A stretch of DNA of 6,386 nt from Bacillota bacterium (GCA_023439605.1 JAEXNS010000100.1:1-6386); one strand, 5' to 3'. Shown: positions 1 to 5,414, counted from the first letter of the stretch. Translations and numbers: made by a program. The notes: generated by a model not told the origin, from the letters alone.

Positions 1-1
1 A

Positions 2-340
2 AAAGCAGAAACAAAACCAATAACCACAACAACAAAAGTTGAAACAAAACCAATAACCACAACAACAAAAGTTGAAACAACACCAGTAACTACAACTACA
101 AAAGATGAAACCACAACAGTTATTTCATTTGATACTGCTGGAGATATAAATGGTGATAACAGAGTGGACAATTTGGATCTAGTAATGTTAAGTCAATATT
201 TGATTAATGAAATTGATTTATCTGAAAATGTATTAAAATTAGTTGATGTCAATTTAGATAAAGTTGTTGATATAGCAGATCTAGCGTTAATAAAACAATA
301 CATCATGGGCGATAAGGTTATACTTGGAATAAATAATTAA
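2..340 (+). CDS. C-terminal end of a secreted dockerin-bearing protein (5' partial)
   Basis: The open frame runs in from the left edge and stops at TAA 338-340, leaving 112 residues. Residues 3-39 are a Thr/Lys/Pro/Glu linker. From residue about 47 there is a two-repeat dockerin: a calcium loop of the form DxNxDxxxDxxD at residues 48-59 (Asp48, Asn50, Asp52, Asp56, Asp59), and a second at residues 82-93 (Asp82, Asn84, Asp86, Asp90, Asp93). Each is followed by a hydrophobic helix (LVMLSQYL and LALIKQYIMG). Dockerins are known to bind cohesin modules with calcium dependence and attach extracellular enzymes to scaffoldins or the cell surface, so the protein is presumably exported. Its catalytic or binding part lies outside the window, so its substrate is unknown. 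It is the only + strand gene and ends in a strong terminator. The dockerin call is secure. The class (type I-like) is inferred from the loop spacing. Confidence 0.9.
   Translation, partial: KAETKPITTTTKVETKPITTTTKVETTPVTTTTKDETTTVISFDTAGDINGDNRVDNLDLVMLSQYLINEIDLSENVLKLVDVNLDKVVDIADLALIKQYIMGDKVILGINN
8..106 (+). repeat. 33-nt tandem repeat encoding a Thr-rich linker
   Basis: There are three in-frame copies of 33 nt: 8-40, 41-73 and 74-106. They encode ETKPITTTTKV, ETKPITTTTKV and ETTPVTTTTKD, and a degenerate fourth start (ETTTV) follows. Units one and two are identical at the nucleotide level, while the third has diverged. This suggests recent duplication or gene conversion, and the array probably continues to the left of the window. 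Such Thr-rich stretches are typical flexible, often glycosylated, linkers between modules of extracellular glycan-degrading proteins. Confidence 0.9.
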
Positions 341-351
341 AAACAATAATG

Positions 352-394
352 CCCCCAATACTTTTAAATTTGAAGTATTGGGGGTTAATTTTTT
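352..394 (+). terminator. Rho-independent terminator of the dockerin gene
   Basis: A perfect 12-bp stem is formed by CCCCCAATACTT (352-363) and AAGTATTGGGGG (373-384), with a 9-nt loop, followed by TTAATTTTTT. It starts 12 bp after the dockerin stop. Read on the - strand, the same hairpin is followed by a weaker T-rich tract. It could therefore also stop transcripts arriving from the DHH phosphoesterase gene, which converge here. Confidence 0.92.
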
Positions 395-531
395 ACTATT
401 CAGCCATATATATAGGGCTGAGAGAGGTTTTACCGAAGATTCAGGGAGAACGAACGGAAAGCTCGGTCGACTCCACAGAGTCGAAATCCTTGCAAAACCG
501 TAAACTTTGCCTTTAGAGGAAGAATATTAAC
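392..531 (+). repeat. Dispersed structured repeat, copy 1 (MITE/ERIC-like), 140 bp
   Basis: The ends are an imperfect inverted repeat: TTTACTATTC at 392-401 and GAATATTAAC at 522-531. The copy aligns along its full length with copy 2 at 1508-1640, in the same orientation. Shared blocks include GTTTTACCGAAG (427-438), GTCGACTCCA (466-475), AGTCGAAA (479-486) and CGTAAACTTT (499-508). Internal hairpins can be drawn as follows. CAGCC 401-405 pairs with GGCTG 416-420. GGTTTT 426-431 pairs with AAAACC 494-499. CGAACGG 451-457 pairs with 463-469, with one mismatch and one G-T pair. CGACTC 468-473 pairs with GAGTCG 478-483. It lies between the dockerin terminator and the DHH stop codon. The bordering 8-mers, GTTAATTT and TAAAATTT, match at only 5 of 8 positions. 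No protein is encoded and no known family is assigned. Confidence 0.8.
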
Positions 532-537
532 TAAAAT

Positions 538-1455
538 TTATTTTTGATAATTAATAATTTCATCAAGCAGTTTTGGAACTTTTTCTTCCATTTCTTCATC
601 TGAAAACTGGCATGTACCAACAACTCGATGTCCGCCGCCACCATATTTAAGCATTAAACTACCTACATTTACGTTAGATGTTCTATTGAGGATACTATGA
701 CCAACAGCACAAGAACAGCCTTTTCCGCCTTTTCCACTTACTATCCATACAGAAATATTTTGTTGTGGATATAGGCTGTATATCATAAATCGGTTTCCTG
801 TATATATGGTATCAACGCCTCTTAAATCAGAAATAATAACGTCTTTTTCTATTCGAGTATACTTATGAACCATTTCAGTGAATAACTGTGTTTGTTCATT
901 ATACATTTGAATTCTTTCTACGACATCGGGAAGATTTAATATTTCTTCAGTTGTCATACTACCACAATATTCGATTAGCTTTTCCATTAATTGATAATTA
1001 CTTATTGAAAAGTTACGAAATCTTCCTAATCCTGTTCGAGGATCCATAATAAAACCAATTAAGATCCATCCTGTTGGATTTAGAATTTCATCTAAAGTAA
1101 GATTACCAGAATCGACCTTATCAACGGCTTCCATCATTTCTTCAAAATGAGAGAATTTTTCGCTGCCACCGTAATAATCGTATATTATTCTAGCACAAGA
1201 TGGAGTTATTCTGCTTTCACCCTTGTACTTACCTTCGAGCTGATTTCTTTCAAATTCACTTGAATGGTGATCGAACCATAAACCACAGCCTTCAACAAAA
1301 GGAACATTTGCAAGAACATCATTTTCATTTATTTCGACTAAACCATCTTGAAGATCTTTTGGATGTGCAAATGTCCAATGGTCTATAATATTAACTTCTC
1401 TAAGTAAAACACCACAAGCTAATCCGTCAAAATCTGAACGTGTAACCAATCTCAT
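538..1455 (-). CDS. DHH/DHHA1-family phosphoesterase
   Basis: This is a 305-residue cytosolic protein of the DHH phosphoesterase superfamily, whose members use two metal ions (usually Mn2+) to hydrolyse phosphodiester or phosphoanhydride bonds. Visible motifs are the N-terminal SDFDG (Asp8, Asp10), the signature DHH at residues 62-64 in FDHHSSE, a third acidic motif VDKVDSG around residue 112, and the DHHA1 substrate-binding motif GGGGHR at about 272-277. Relatives include nanoRNases, c-di-AMP hydrolases, RecJ and exopolyphosphatases. Annotation pipelines often label this type exopolyphosphatase, but the substrate cannot be decided here. The start at 1455 is chosen because GGAG (1465-1468) lies 9 nt upstream and the protein then begins MRLVTRSDFDG. 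A longer frame from TTG at 1479 has no comparable site. It is the last gene of the hisS-aspS direction, separated from aspS by repeat copy 2. A weak -10-like TATACT lies at 1486-1491. Confidence 0.88.
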   Translation of the reverse strand: MRLVTRSDFDGLACGVLLREVNIIDHWTFAHPKDLQDGLVEINENDVLANVPFVEGCGLWFDHHSSEFERNQLEGKYKGESRITPSCARIIYDYYGGSEKFSHFEEMMEAVDKVDSGNLTLDEILNPTGWILIGFIMDPRTGLGRFRNFSISNYQLMEKLIEYCGSMTTEEILNLPDVVERIQMYNEQTQLFTEMVHKYTRIEKDVIISDLRGVDTIYTGNRFMIYSLYPQQNISVWIVSGKGGKGCSCAVGHSILNRTSNVNVGSLMLKYGGGGHRVVGTCQFSDEEMEEKVPKLLDEIINYQK

Positions 1456-1507
1456 ATTAATCATCTCCAATGCTTTCAAATATTAAGTATACTTTTTAAA
1501 AGAATAT

Positions 1508-1640
1508 GTTACTATTCTAACCATATGTATACGGCATAGATGTTTTACCGAAGGTCAGGACGACTGGAAAGCCCAGTCGACTCCATATAGTCGAAACCCT
1601 GTAAAATCGTAAACTTTACCTTTATAGGCTGAATAGTAAC
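1508..1640 (+). repeat. Dispersed structured repeat, copy 2 (MITE/ERIC-like), 133 bp
   Basis: This is the best-preserved copy. It has perfect 10-bp terminal inverted repeats, GTTACTATTC (1508-1517) and GAATAGTAAC (1631-1640). The flanking 8-mers AAGAATAT (1500-1507) and AGGAATAT (1641-1648) match at 7 of 8, as expected for a target-site duplication. Its interior can fold as an outer arm GTTTTAC 1542-1548 with GTAAAAT 1601-1607, a hairpin CGACTGG 1561-1567 with CCAGTCG 1573-1579, and a second hairpin GACT 1579-1582 with AGTC 1589-1592. By hand count it is about 40% G+C, richer than the AT-rich spacers around it. It fills most of the gap between aspS and the DHH gene, starting 4 bp past the aspS stop. 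No coding potential is visible. Confidence 0.85.
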
Positions 1641-1652
1641 AGGAATATAAAG

Positions 1653-3428
1653 TTATTTTTCGTTTTCTATTAAATTTATTCCTAAAATATCCAAGCTGGT
1701 TTTGTCAACAGGTGAAGGACATTCGGACATAAGCTCACTTGCATTTTGAACTTTAGGGAAAGCAGTTACGTCACGCAAGTTGTCACAATCACACATAATC
1801 ATAGCTAATCTATCGAGACCTAGGCCTAAACCTCCATGAGGTGGAGCACCATATTTGTATGCTTCAACTAAAAATCCAAATTTAGCTTCAATTTCTTCGT
1901 CGGTCAATCCTAAACTTTTAAACATTTTTTGTTGTAGCTCATAGTCAGTAATTCTAATAGAACCTGAACATAATTCAACACCATTTAAGCCTAAATCATA
2001 TGCCTTTGCATAAACCTTTTCTGGATTTGTATCTAAATATTGAATACAATCGTCCATAGGCATTGTAAAAGGATGATGCATTGCATTCCACTTTTCATTT
2101 TCTTCATCCCATTCAAAAAATGGGAATTCTGTAATCCATAAGAAATTAAATTTATCTGGAATAATATTCATCTGCTTTGCAACTTTAAGTCTTAAAGCAC
2201 CTAAAACAGGAAGAGTAGTTTTATTTTTATCAGCAACTATAAATACAACGTCACCTTGTGAACAACCTAAACTGCTTAAAATATCATTTAACTTATCTTC
2301 GGATATAAACTTTGCAAATGAACATGAAGGTTTTTCTTCTGCCCATCTTACATAAGCCATTCCTTTTGCACCTATTCCTTTTGTAAATTCAATTAACTTA
2401 TCAATTTCTTTTCTAGTAAATATTGTAGCTGAGTTTTTGGCAACTATAGCTCTAACACTTCCTCCAAATTCAATTGCAGAAGTGAAAACTCCAAATTCGC
2501 AATCTTTTACCATGTCAGAAATATTTTGAATAGTCATTTCAAATCGGGTGTCTGGTTTATCTGAACCATACAACTCCATTGCATCATTAAATGTTAGACG
2601 TGGAAGAGGAGTATTTATATCAGTGTTGAGTACAGATTTAAACAAGTATTTTATAAAGCCCTCAGTGGATTCTAAAATATCATCTACATCCACAAAGGAC
2701 ATTTCAAGGTCTATTTGTGTGAATTCTGGTTGTCTATCTGCTCTTAAATCTTCATCTCTAAAACAACGTGCTATTTGAAAATATTTATCCATTCCGGAAA
2801 TCATTAGAAGCTGTTTGTATATTTGTGGGGACTGTGGAAGTGCATAAAACTTGCCATTATGTATTCTTGATGGTACAAGATAATCTCTAGCACCTTCTGG
2901 TGTGGATTTCATCATGATTGGAGTTTCTATTTCGATAAATCCGTTTTCGTAATAATATTCACGTGCGGCTTTAGCAATATCATGTCTTATCATTAAGTTT
3001 TTTTGTAAAGTTTGTCTTCTTAAATCAAGATATCTATATTTTAGACGTAGTTCTTCGTTAACTTTTGTTTCATTTTGAATTTCAAATGGTGTAGTTTGTG
3101 CTTTGGCTAAAATCCTTAAATCGTTAACTAATATTTCTATTTCACCGGTTTTAATATCTTTGTTTATACTTGCTCTTTTGGCAACTAAACCTTTAACAAG
3201 TAAAACAAATTCACTTCTACAAGTTGAAGCTTTTTCGAAAATCTGTCTATCAGTTTCGTCATTAAAAGCTAGTTGAACTATACCAGTTCTATCTCTTAAA
3301 TCTATAAAAATTAAATTACCTAGATCTCTTATTTTTTGTACAAATCCGCCTACTACAACTTCTGAACCGATATTTTCCACATAAGAACAATAGTGAGTAC
3401 GCTTGAGACCTTTCATAGTATCTGCCAT
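1653..3428 (-). CDS. aspS: Aspartyl-tRNA synthetase
   Basis: This class IIb synthetase charges tRNA-Asp with aspartate in the cytosol. Its 591 residues match the usual bacterial length. The N-terminal OB-fold anticodon-binding domain covers about residues 15-110 (LIFIDLRDRTGIVQ at 39-52). Catalytic class II motifs follow: motif 1 around residues 163-187 (FIEIETPIMMKSTPEGARDY), motif 2 around 219-239 (ARCFRDEDLRADRQPEFTQ), and motif 3 GLGLGLDRLAMIM at 533-545. The segment at about 290-420 fits the bacterial GAD insertion. The start at 3428 follows a strong AAGGAGA, 8 nt upstream. It sits 13 nt behind hisS, and its Shine-Dalgarno shares bases with the hisS stop, so the two are probably translated in a coupled way. 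Whether it charges only tRNA-Asp or also tRNA-Asn cannot be settled from these motifs. No frameshift or missing catalytic motif is seen. Confidence 0.98.
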   Translation of the reverse strand: MADTMKGLKRTHYCSYVENIGSEVVVGGFVQKIRDLGNLIFIDLRDRTGIVQLAFNDETDRQIFEKASTCRSEFVLLVKGLVAKRASINKDIKTGEIEILVNDLRILAKAQTTPFEIQNETKVNEELRLKYRYLDLRRQTLQKNLMIRHDIAKAAREYYYENGFIEIETPIMMKSTPEGARDYLVPSRIHNGKFYALPQSPQIYKQLLMISGMDKYFQIARCFRDEDLRADRQPEFTQIDLEMSFVDVDDILESTEGFIKYLFKSVLNTDINTPLPRLTFNDAMELYGSDKPDTRFEMTIQNISDMVKDCEFGVFTSAIEFGGSVRAIVAKNSATIFTRKEIDKLIEFTKGIGAKGMAYVRWAEEKPSCSFAKFISEDKLNDILSSLGCSQGDVVFIVADKNKTTLPVLGALRLKVAKQMNIIPDKFNFLWITEFPFFEWDEENEKWNAMHHPFTMPMDDCIQYLDTNPEKVYAKAYDLGLNGVELCSGSIRITDYELQQKMFKSLGLTDEEIEAKFGFLVEAYKYGAPPHGGLGLGLDRLAMIMCDCDNLRDVTAFPKVQNASELMSECPSPVDKTSLDILGINLIENEK

Positions 3429-3436
3429 AAAAAAAT

Positions 3437-3444
3437 TCTCCTTA
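3437..3444 (-). promoter_or_regulatory. aspS ribosome binding site fused to the hisS stop codon
   Basis: On the - strand the sequence TAAGGAGA uses TAA (3444-3442) as the hisS stop and AAGGAG as the aspS Shine-Dalgarno, 8 nt before the aspS ATG. A ribosome finishing hisS therefore ends on top of the aspS initiation site. This supports cotranscription and translational coupling. Confidence 0.85.
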
Positions 3445-4755
3445 AAATTTTATATTTTCATCTATAGTTTCAGTATCAAAAAGTTTTGATACAATTTCAT
3501 TTGAAAAATTATCTATAAAAGAATCATCCAGACTAATTTCTGTTTCGTTTCCAGAATCCATATCTTTTAATTTGGCTTTTTTATTTATAATTTCGTTATC
3601 ACCAAGAACCATAGTAAAAGATGAATTTATTTTATTTGCAAATTTCATTTGTGCTTTTAATCCACGATTCATAAGATCATATTGGACGTTATAACCCTCA
3701 TTGCGTAAGTCTTTTGCAATAGAACTAGCATAAGATAGAGCTTCAGTTCCTAAGGTTGCAATATATAAATCACAGTTTTTAGGTCTTAAAAATTCGCAAC
3801 CTTGTTTTTCCATAGTCAAAATCAAACGTTCTAAACCAGCGGCAAAACCTAGTGCAGGAGTTTTTTGTCCACCTAACTGTTCTATAAGTCCATCATATCG
3901 ACCGCCACCACAAACTGTACCTTGAGCACCAATATCGTTTGTAATAAATTCAAATACAGTTTTTGTATAGTAATCAAGTCCACGGACTATTTTAGGATTT
4001 ATTTTATAATCAATTTTTAAATTGTCAAGATGTTTCTTTAATTCTTCAAAATGCTCAAAACATTCTGCACACAAATAATCTAAAATAAGTGGAGCATCTT
4101 TTGCGATTTCAGAACATACAGGACTTTTGCAGTCTAATATTCGCATAGGGTTTTTATCTAAACGAGACTGACAAGTTTCACATAGTTCTGTTTTATTTGA
4201 TTCAAAATACTCTTTTAATTTTTTATGGTATTCGCTACGGCATATAGGACAACCTATAGAATTAATATATAGTTCAATGTTTTTTAAGTCTAATCTTTCA
4301 ATAAATGACTTGGCCATGGAAATAATTTCAGCATCTGCAATAGCAGATGGACTTCCTATCATTTCTACACCAAATTGATGAAATTCACGCAATCTTCCAG
4401 CTTGAGGTCTTTCATGTCTAAAACATGATGTTAAATAAAAAACTTTTTGAGGTAAAGCATCATTTAACATTCCGTTTTGCATTATTGCTCTTATTGTTCC
4501 AGCGGTACCTTCTGGTCGAAGTGTAAATTTACTCTCTTTTGCCATAACTGTGTACATTTCTTTTTGAACTACATCTGTAGTCTCTCCTACAGAACGCAAA
4601 AATAAATCCGTATTCTCAAATGTTGGAAATCTAATTTCTTTAAATCCAAAAACAGAAGCTGTTTGCTTAGCAATTTCTTCGACAGTATACCATTTACTTA
4701 TATCATTTGGTGTAATATCGTTAGTTCCAAGAGGTCTTTGTATTGTTAATGCCAT
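3442..4755 (-). CDS. hisS: Histidyl-tRNA synthetase
   Basis: This class IIa synthetase attaches histidine to tRNA-His and acts as a cytosolic homodimer. It has 437 residues, a normal length. Numbered from MALTIQRPLGTND, motif 2 runs from TLRPEGT (78-84) through FRHERPQAGRLREFHQFG (112-129). The HisRS-specific motifs are RGLDYYT (258-264) and GGGRYDGL (283-290). Motif 3 is GFAAGLERL (303-311). The remainder, from about residue 325, is the anticodon-binding domain. The insertion domain carries four cysteine pairs at 169/172, 192/195, 209/214 and 229/232, which could bind metal. The start at 4755 is chosen because AGGAG (4763-4767) lies 7 nt upstream and MALTIQRPLGTND is the family's usual beginning. 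A longer frame to 4797 starts inside a terminator loop. aspS follows 13 nt downstream. No T-box leader fits in the roughly 80-nt gap behind mgsA. Confidence 0.98.
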   Translation of the reverse strand: MALTIQRPLGTNDITPNDISKWYTVEEIAKQTASVFGFKEIRFPTFENTDLFLRSVGETTDVVQKEMYTVMAKESKFTLRPEGTAGTIRAIMQNGMLNDALPQKVFYLTSCFRHERPQAGRLREFHQFGVEMIGSPSAIADAEIISMAKSFIERLDLKNIELYINSIGCPICRSEYHKKLKEYFESNKTELCETCQSRLDKNPMRILDCKSPVCSEIAKDAPLILDYLCAECFEHFEELKKHLDNLKIDYKINPKIVRGLDYYTKTVFEFITNDIGAQGTVCGGGRYDGLIEQLGGQKTPALGFAAGLERLILTMEKQGCEFLRPKNCDLYIATLGTEALSYASSIAKDLRNEGYNVQYDLMNRGLKAQMKFANKINSSFTMVLGDNEIINKKAKLKDMDSGNETEISLDDSFIDNFSNEIVSKLFDTETIDENIKF

Positions 4756-4762
4756 ATATATA

Positions 4763-4767
4763 CTCCT
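4763..4767 (-). promoter_or_regulatory. hisS ribosome binding site that fixes the start
   Basis: AGGAG on the - strand lies 7 nt (TATATAT) before ATG 4755-4753. It decides for the shorter HisRS over the frame starting at 4797, which has no such site. Confidence 0.85.
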
Positions 4768-4772
4768 AAATA

Positions 4773-4785
4773 TTGATTTAATCAA
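4773..4785. promoter_or_regulatory. 13-bp palindrome before hisS, possible operator
   Basis: TTGATT (4773-4778) and AATCAA (4780-4785) form an inverted repeat around one central base, between the preceding terminator hairpin and the hisS ribosome binding site. Its symmetry fits a small dimeric repressor site. It could equally be chance in AT-rich DNA, and no regulator is identified. Confidence 0.25.
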
Positions 4786-4808
4786 AATACGCTCCATTTA
4801 AGGAGCGT
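4780..4808 (-). terminator. Probable intrinsic terminator between mgsA and hisS
   Basis: Read on the - strand, ACGCTCC and GGAGCGT (arms 4802-4808 and 4789-4795) form a 7-bp GC-rich stem with a 6-nt loop, followed by ATTTTGATT. It lies 27 bp after the mgsA stop. The T tract is interrupted, so it may be leaky or act as an attenuator for hisS-aspS, for which no convincing separate promoter is visible. The + strand side is followed by TTTATAT, so the stem is close to bidirectional. Confidence 0.65.
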
Positions 4809-4821
4809 TTTATATACATGT

Positions 4822-4846
4822 CTAGTTTAAAAAAACTATAAACTAG
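4822..4846. repeat. 8-bp inverted repeat spanning the mgsA stop
   Basis: CTAGTTTA (4822-4829) and TAAACTAG (4839-4846) are perfect inverted copies around a 9-nt loop that contains the mgsA stop codon. On the - strand the T run falls in the loop rather than after the stem, so it is not a classical terminator. It may protect the mRNA 3' end or help the GC hairpin just downstream. Its role is not known. Confidence 0.45.
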
Positions 4847-5240
4847 GACTGCCAAATTCACGCCAATCAAGATCTCCTCTTTCAAGTGCAAGAATAAGTG
4901 CCTCAGCAGTAGCTATATTTGTTGCTACAGGAACGTTATGAACATCGCAAAGCCTTAATAAGTTGATATCATTTGGTTCATGTGCTTTTGGTGTTATTGG
5001 ATCACGGAAAAATAGTAACAAATCTATTTCGTTACAAGAAATTCTAGAACAAATTTGTTGATCTCCTCCTTGAATTCCACTTAAATATCTTTGAATGCTA
5101 AGCCCAGTTGCTTCGCTTACTAGTTTACCAGTTGTACCAGTAGCTGATAAATTGTATCTTGATAAAATTCCACAGTATGCAATGCAAAACTGTACCATTA
5201 ATTCTTTCTTTGAGTCATGTGCGATTAAAGCAATGTTCAT
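4836..5240 (-). CDS. mgsA: Methylglyoxal synthase (variant active site)
   Basis: This enzyme converts dihydroxyacetone phosphate to methylglyoxal and phosphate, a glycolytic bypass relieving sugar-phosphate build-up. Its 134 residues match the B. subtilis-type length, with no N-terminal extension. Visible are IALIAHD (His8), the phosphate-binding ATGTTGK (33-39), GGDQQ with the catalytic-base equivalent Asp60, FFRDP (Asp80), HEP (His87) and PVATNIATAE (104-113). By alignment from memory with E. coli MgsA, His8, Asp60, Asp80 and His87 correspond to His19, Asp71, Asp91 and His98. The Asp101 position, however, is Asn90, and the usual SGPxGGD reads SGIQGGD. The start at 5240 has AAAGGA 7 nt upstream. 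In many clostridia mgsA lies near minCDE and rodA. Here it follows the MinD-like gene across a 174-nt gap holding repeat copy 3. Family assignment is secure, but activity of the variant is not tested here. Confidence 0.94.
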   Translation of the reverse strand: MNIALIAHDSKKELMVQFCIAYCGILSRYNLSATGTTGKLVSEATGLSIQRYLSGIQGGDQQICSRISCNEIDLLLFFRDPITPKAHEPNDINLLRLCDVHNVPVATNIATAEALILALERGDLDWREFGSPSL

Positions 5241-5266
5241 ATTTTTTTCCTTTCTTTTTATAAATT

Positions 5267-5297
5267 TTTATATCAAAATAAAAATTTAAATTGATAT
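5267..5297 (-). promoter_or_regulatory. Candidate mgsA promoter within an AT-rich inverted repeat
   Basis: On the - strand TGATATAAA gives an extended -10 (TGn then TATAAA, 5272-5267), about 27 nt before the mgsA ATG. There is no good -35 box. The site is embedded in a 7-bp inverted repeat, ATATCAA 5270-5276 and TTGATAT 5291-5297. The AT richness makes chance matches likely. Confidence 0.35.
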
Positions 5298-5315
5298 TTT
5301 TAACTATTTAAATCT

Positions 5316-5408
5316 GTTACTATTCAGTCATTAAAGGTAAAGTTGACAATTTTATAGACTCTAAACTTAAGTAAAATGGTTCTTCATTACAAAATGGCTG
5401 AGTAGAAC
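5316..5408 (-). repeat. Dispersed repeat, copy 3: inverted and internally deleted, 93 bp
   Basis: This copy lies in the opposite orientation to copies 1 and 2. GTTACTATTCAG at 5316-5327 begins it, and the degenerate GGCTGAGTAGAAC at 5396-5408 ends it. It shares the 13-mer TAAAGGTAAAGTT (5332-5344) with the reverse complement of copy 2 (1612-1624). It keeps a recognisable outer arm (ATTTTA / TAAAAT on the - strand), but the block holding the two core hairpins, roughly 40 nt, is missing. The flanking 8-mers TTAAATCT (5308-5315) and ATAAGTCT (5409-5416) match at 6 of 8. It fills most of the mgsA-minD gap, and its right flank overlaps the minD stop codon. Confidence 0.72.
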
Positions 5409-5414
5409 ATAAGT

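Noticed and set aside
1200..1388. 62-codon + strand open frame
   Set aside because: It lies wholly inside the DHH phosphoesterase gene on the other strand, has no ribosome binding site, and its translation shows no family features.
1456..1479. TTG start at 1479 or ATG at 1464 for the DHH gene
   Set aside because: GGAG at 1465-1468 is correctly spaced only for ATG 1455, which also begins directly at the conserved domain.
392..1640. Repeat copies as hammerhead or other known ribozymes, or as a CRISPR array
   Set aside because: GAAA after a hairpin recalls a hammerhead, but no CUGAUGA-type core is present. The copies are long, diverged and kilobases apart, unlike CRISPR repeats.
1508..1640. 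Copy 2 as a conventional intrinsic terminator of aspS
   Set aside because: On the - strand its GC-rich hairpins are not followed by a T tract. Only the outer terminal repeats precede a short TTTT, so termination is speculative.
2548..2778. 76-codon + strand open frame
   Set aside because: It is antisense inside aspS, where the - strand frame encodes conserved AspRS sequence. No independent support.
4756..4785. TTGATT plus TATATA (17-nt spacing) as a hisS promoter
   Set aside because: The -10 would lie against the start codon, placing transcription start inside the gene and discarding the good ribosome binding site.
4756..4797. Longer HisRS starting at ATG 4797
   Set aside because: That ATG sits in the loop of the terminator hairpin and has no ribosome binding site, whereas 4755 has AGGAG at 7 nt and begins the conserved sequence.
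5095..5289. 64-codon + strand open frame with a hydrophobic end
   Set aside because: It is mostly antisense to mgsA, and the hydrophobic tail comes from the AT-rich mgsA leader. No ribosome binding site.
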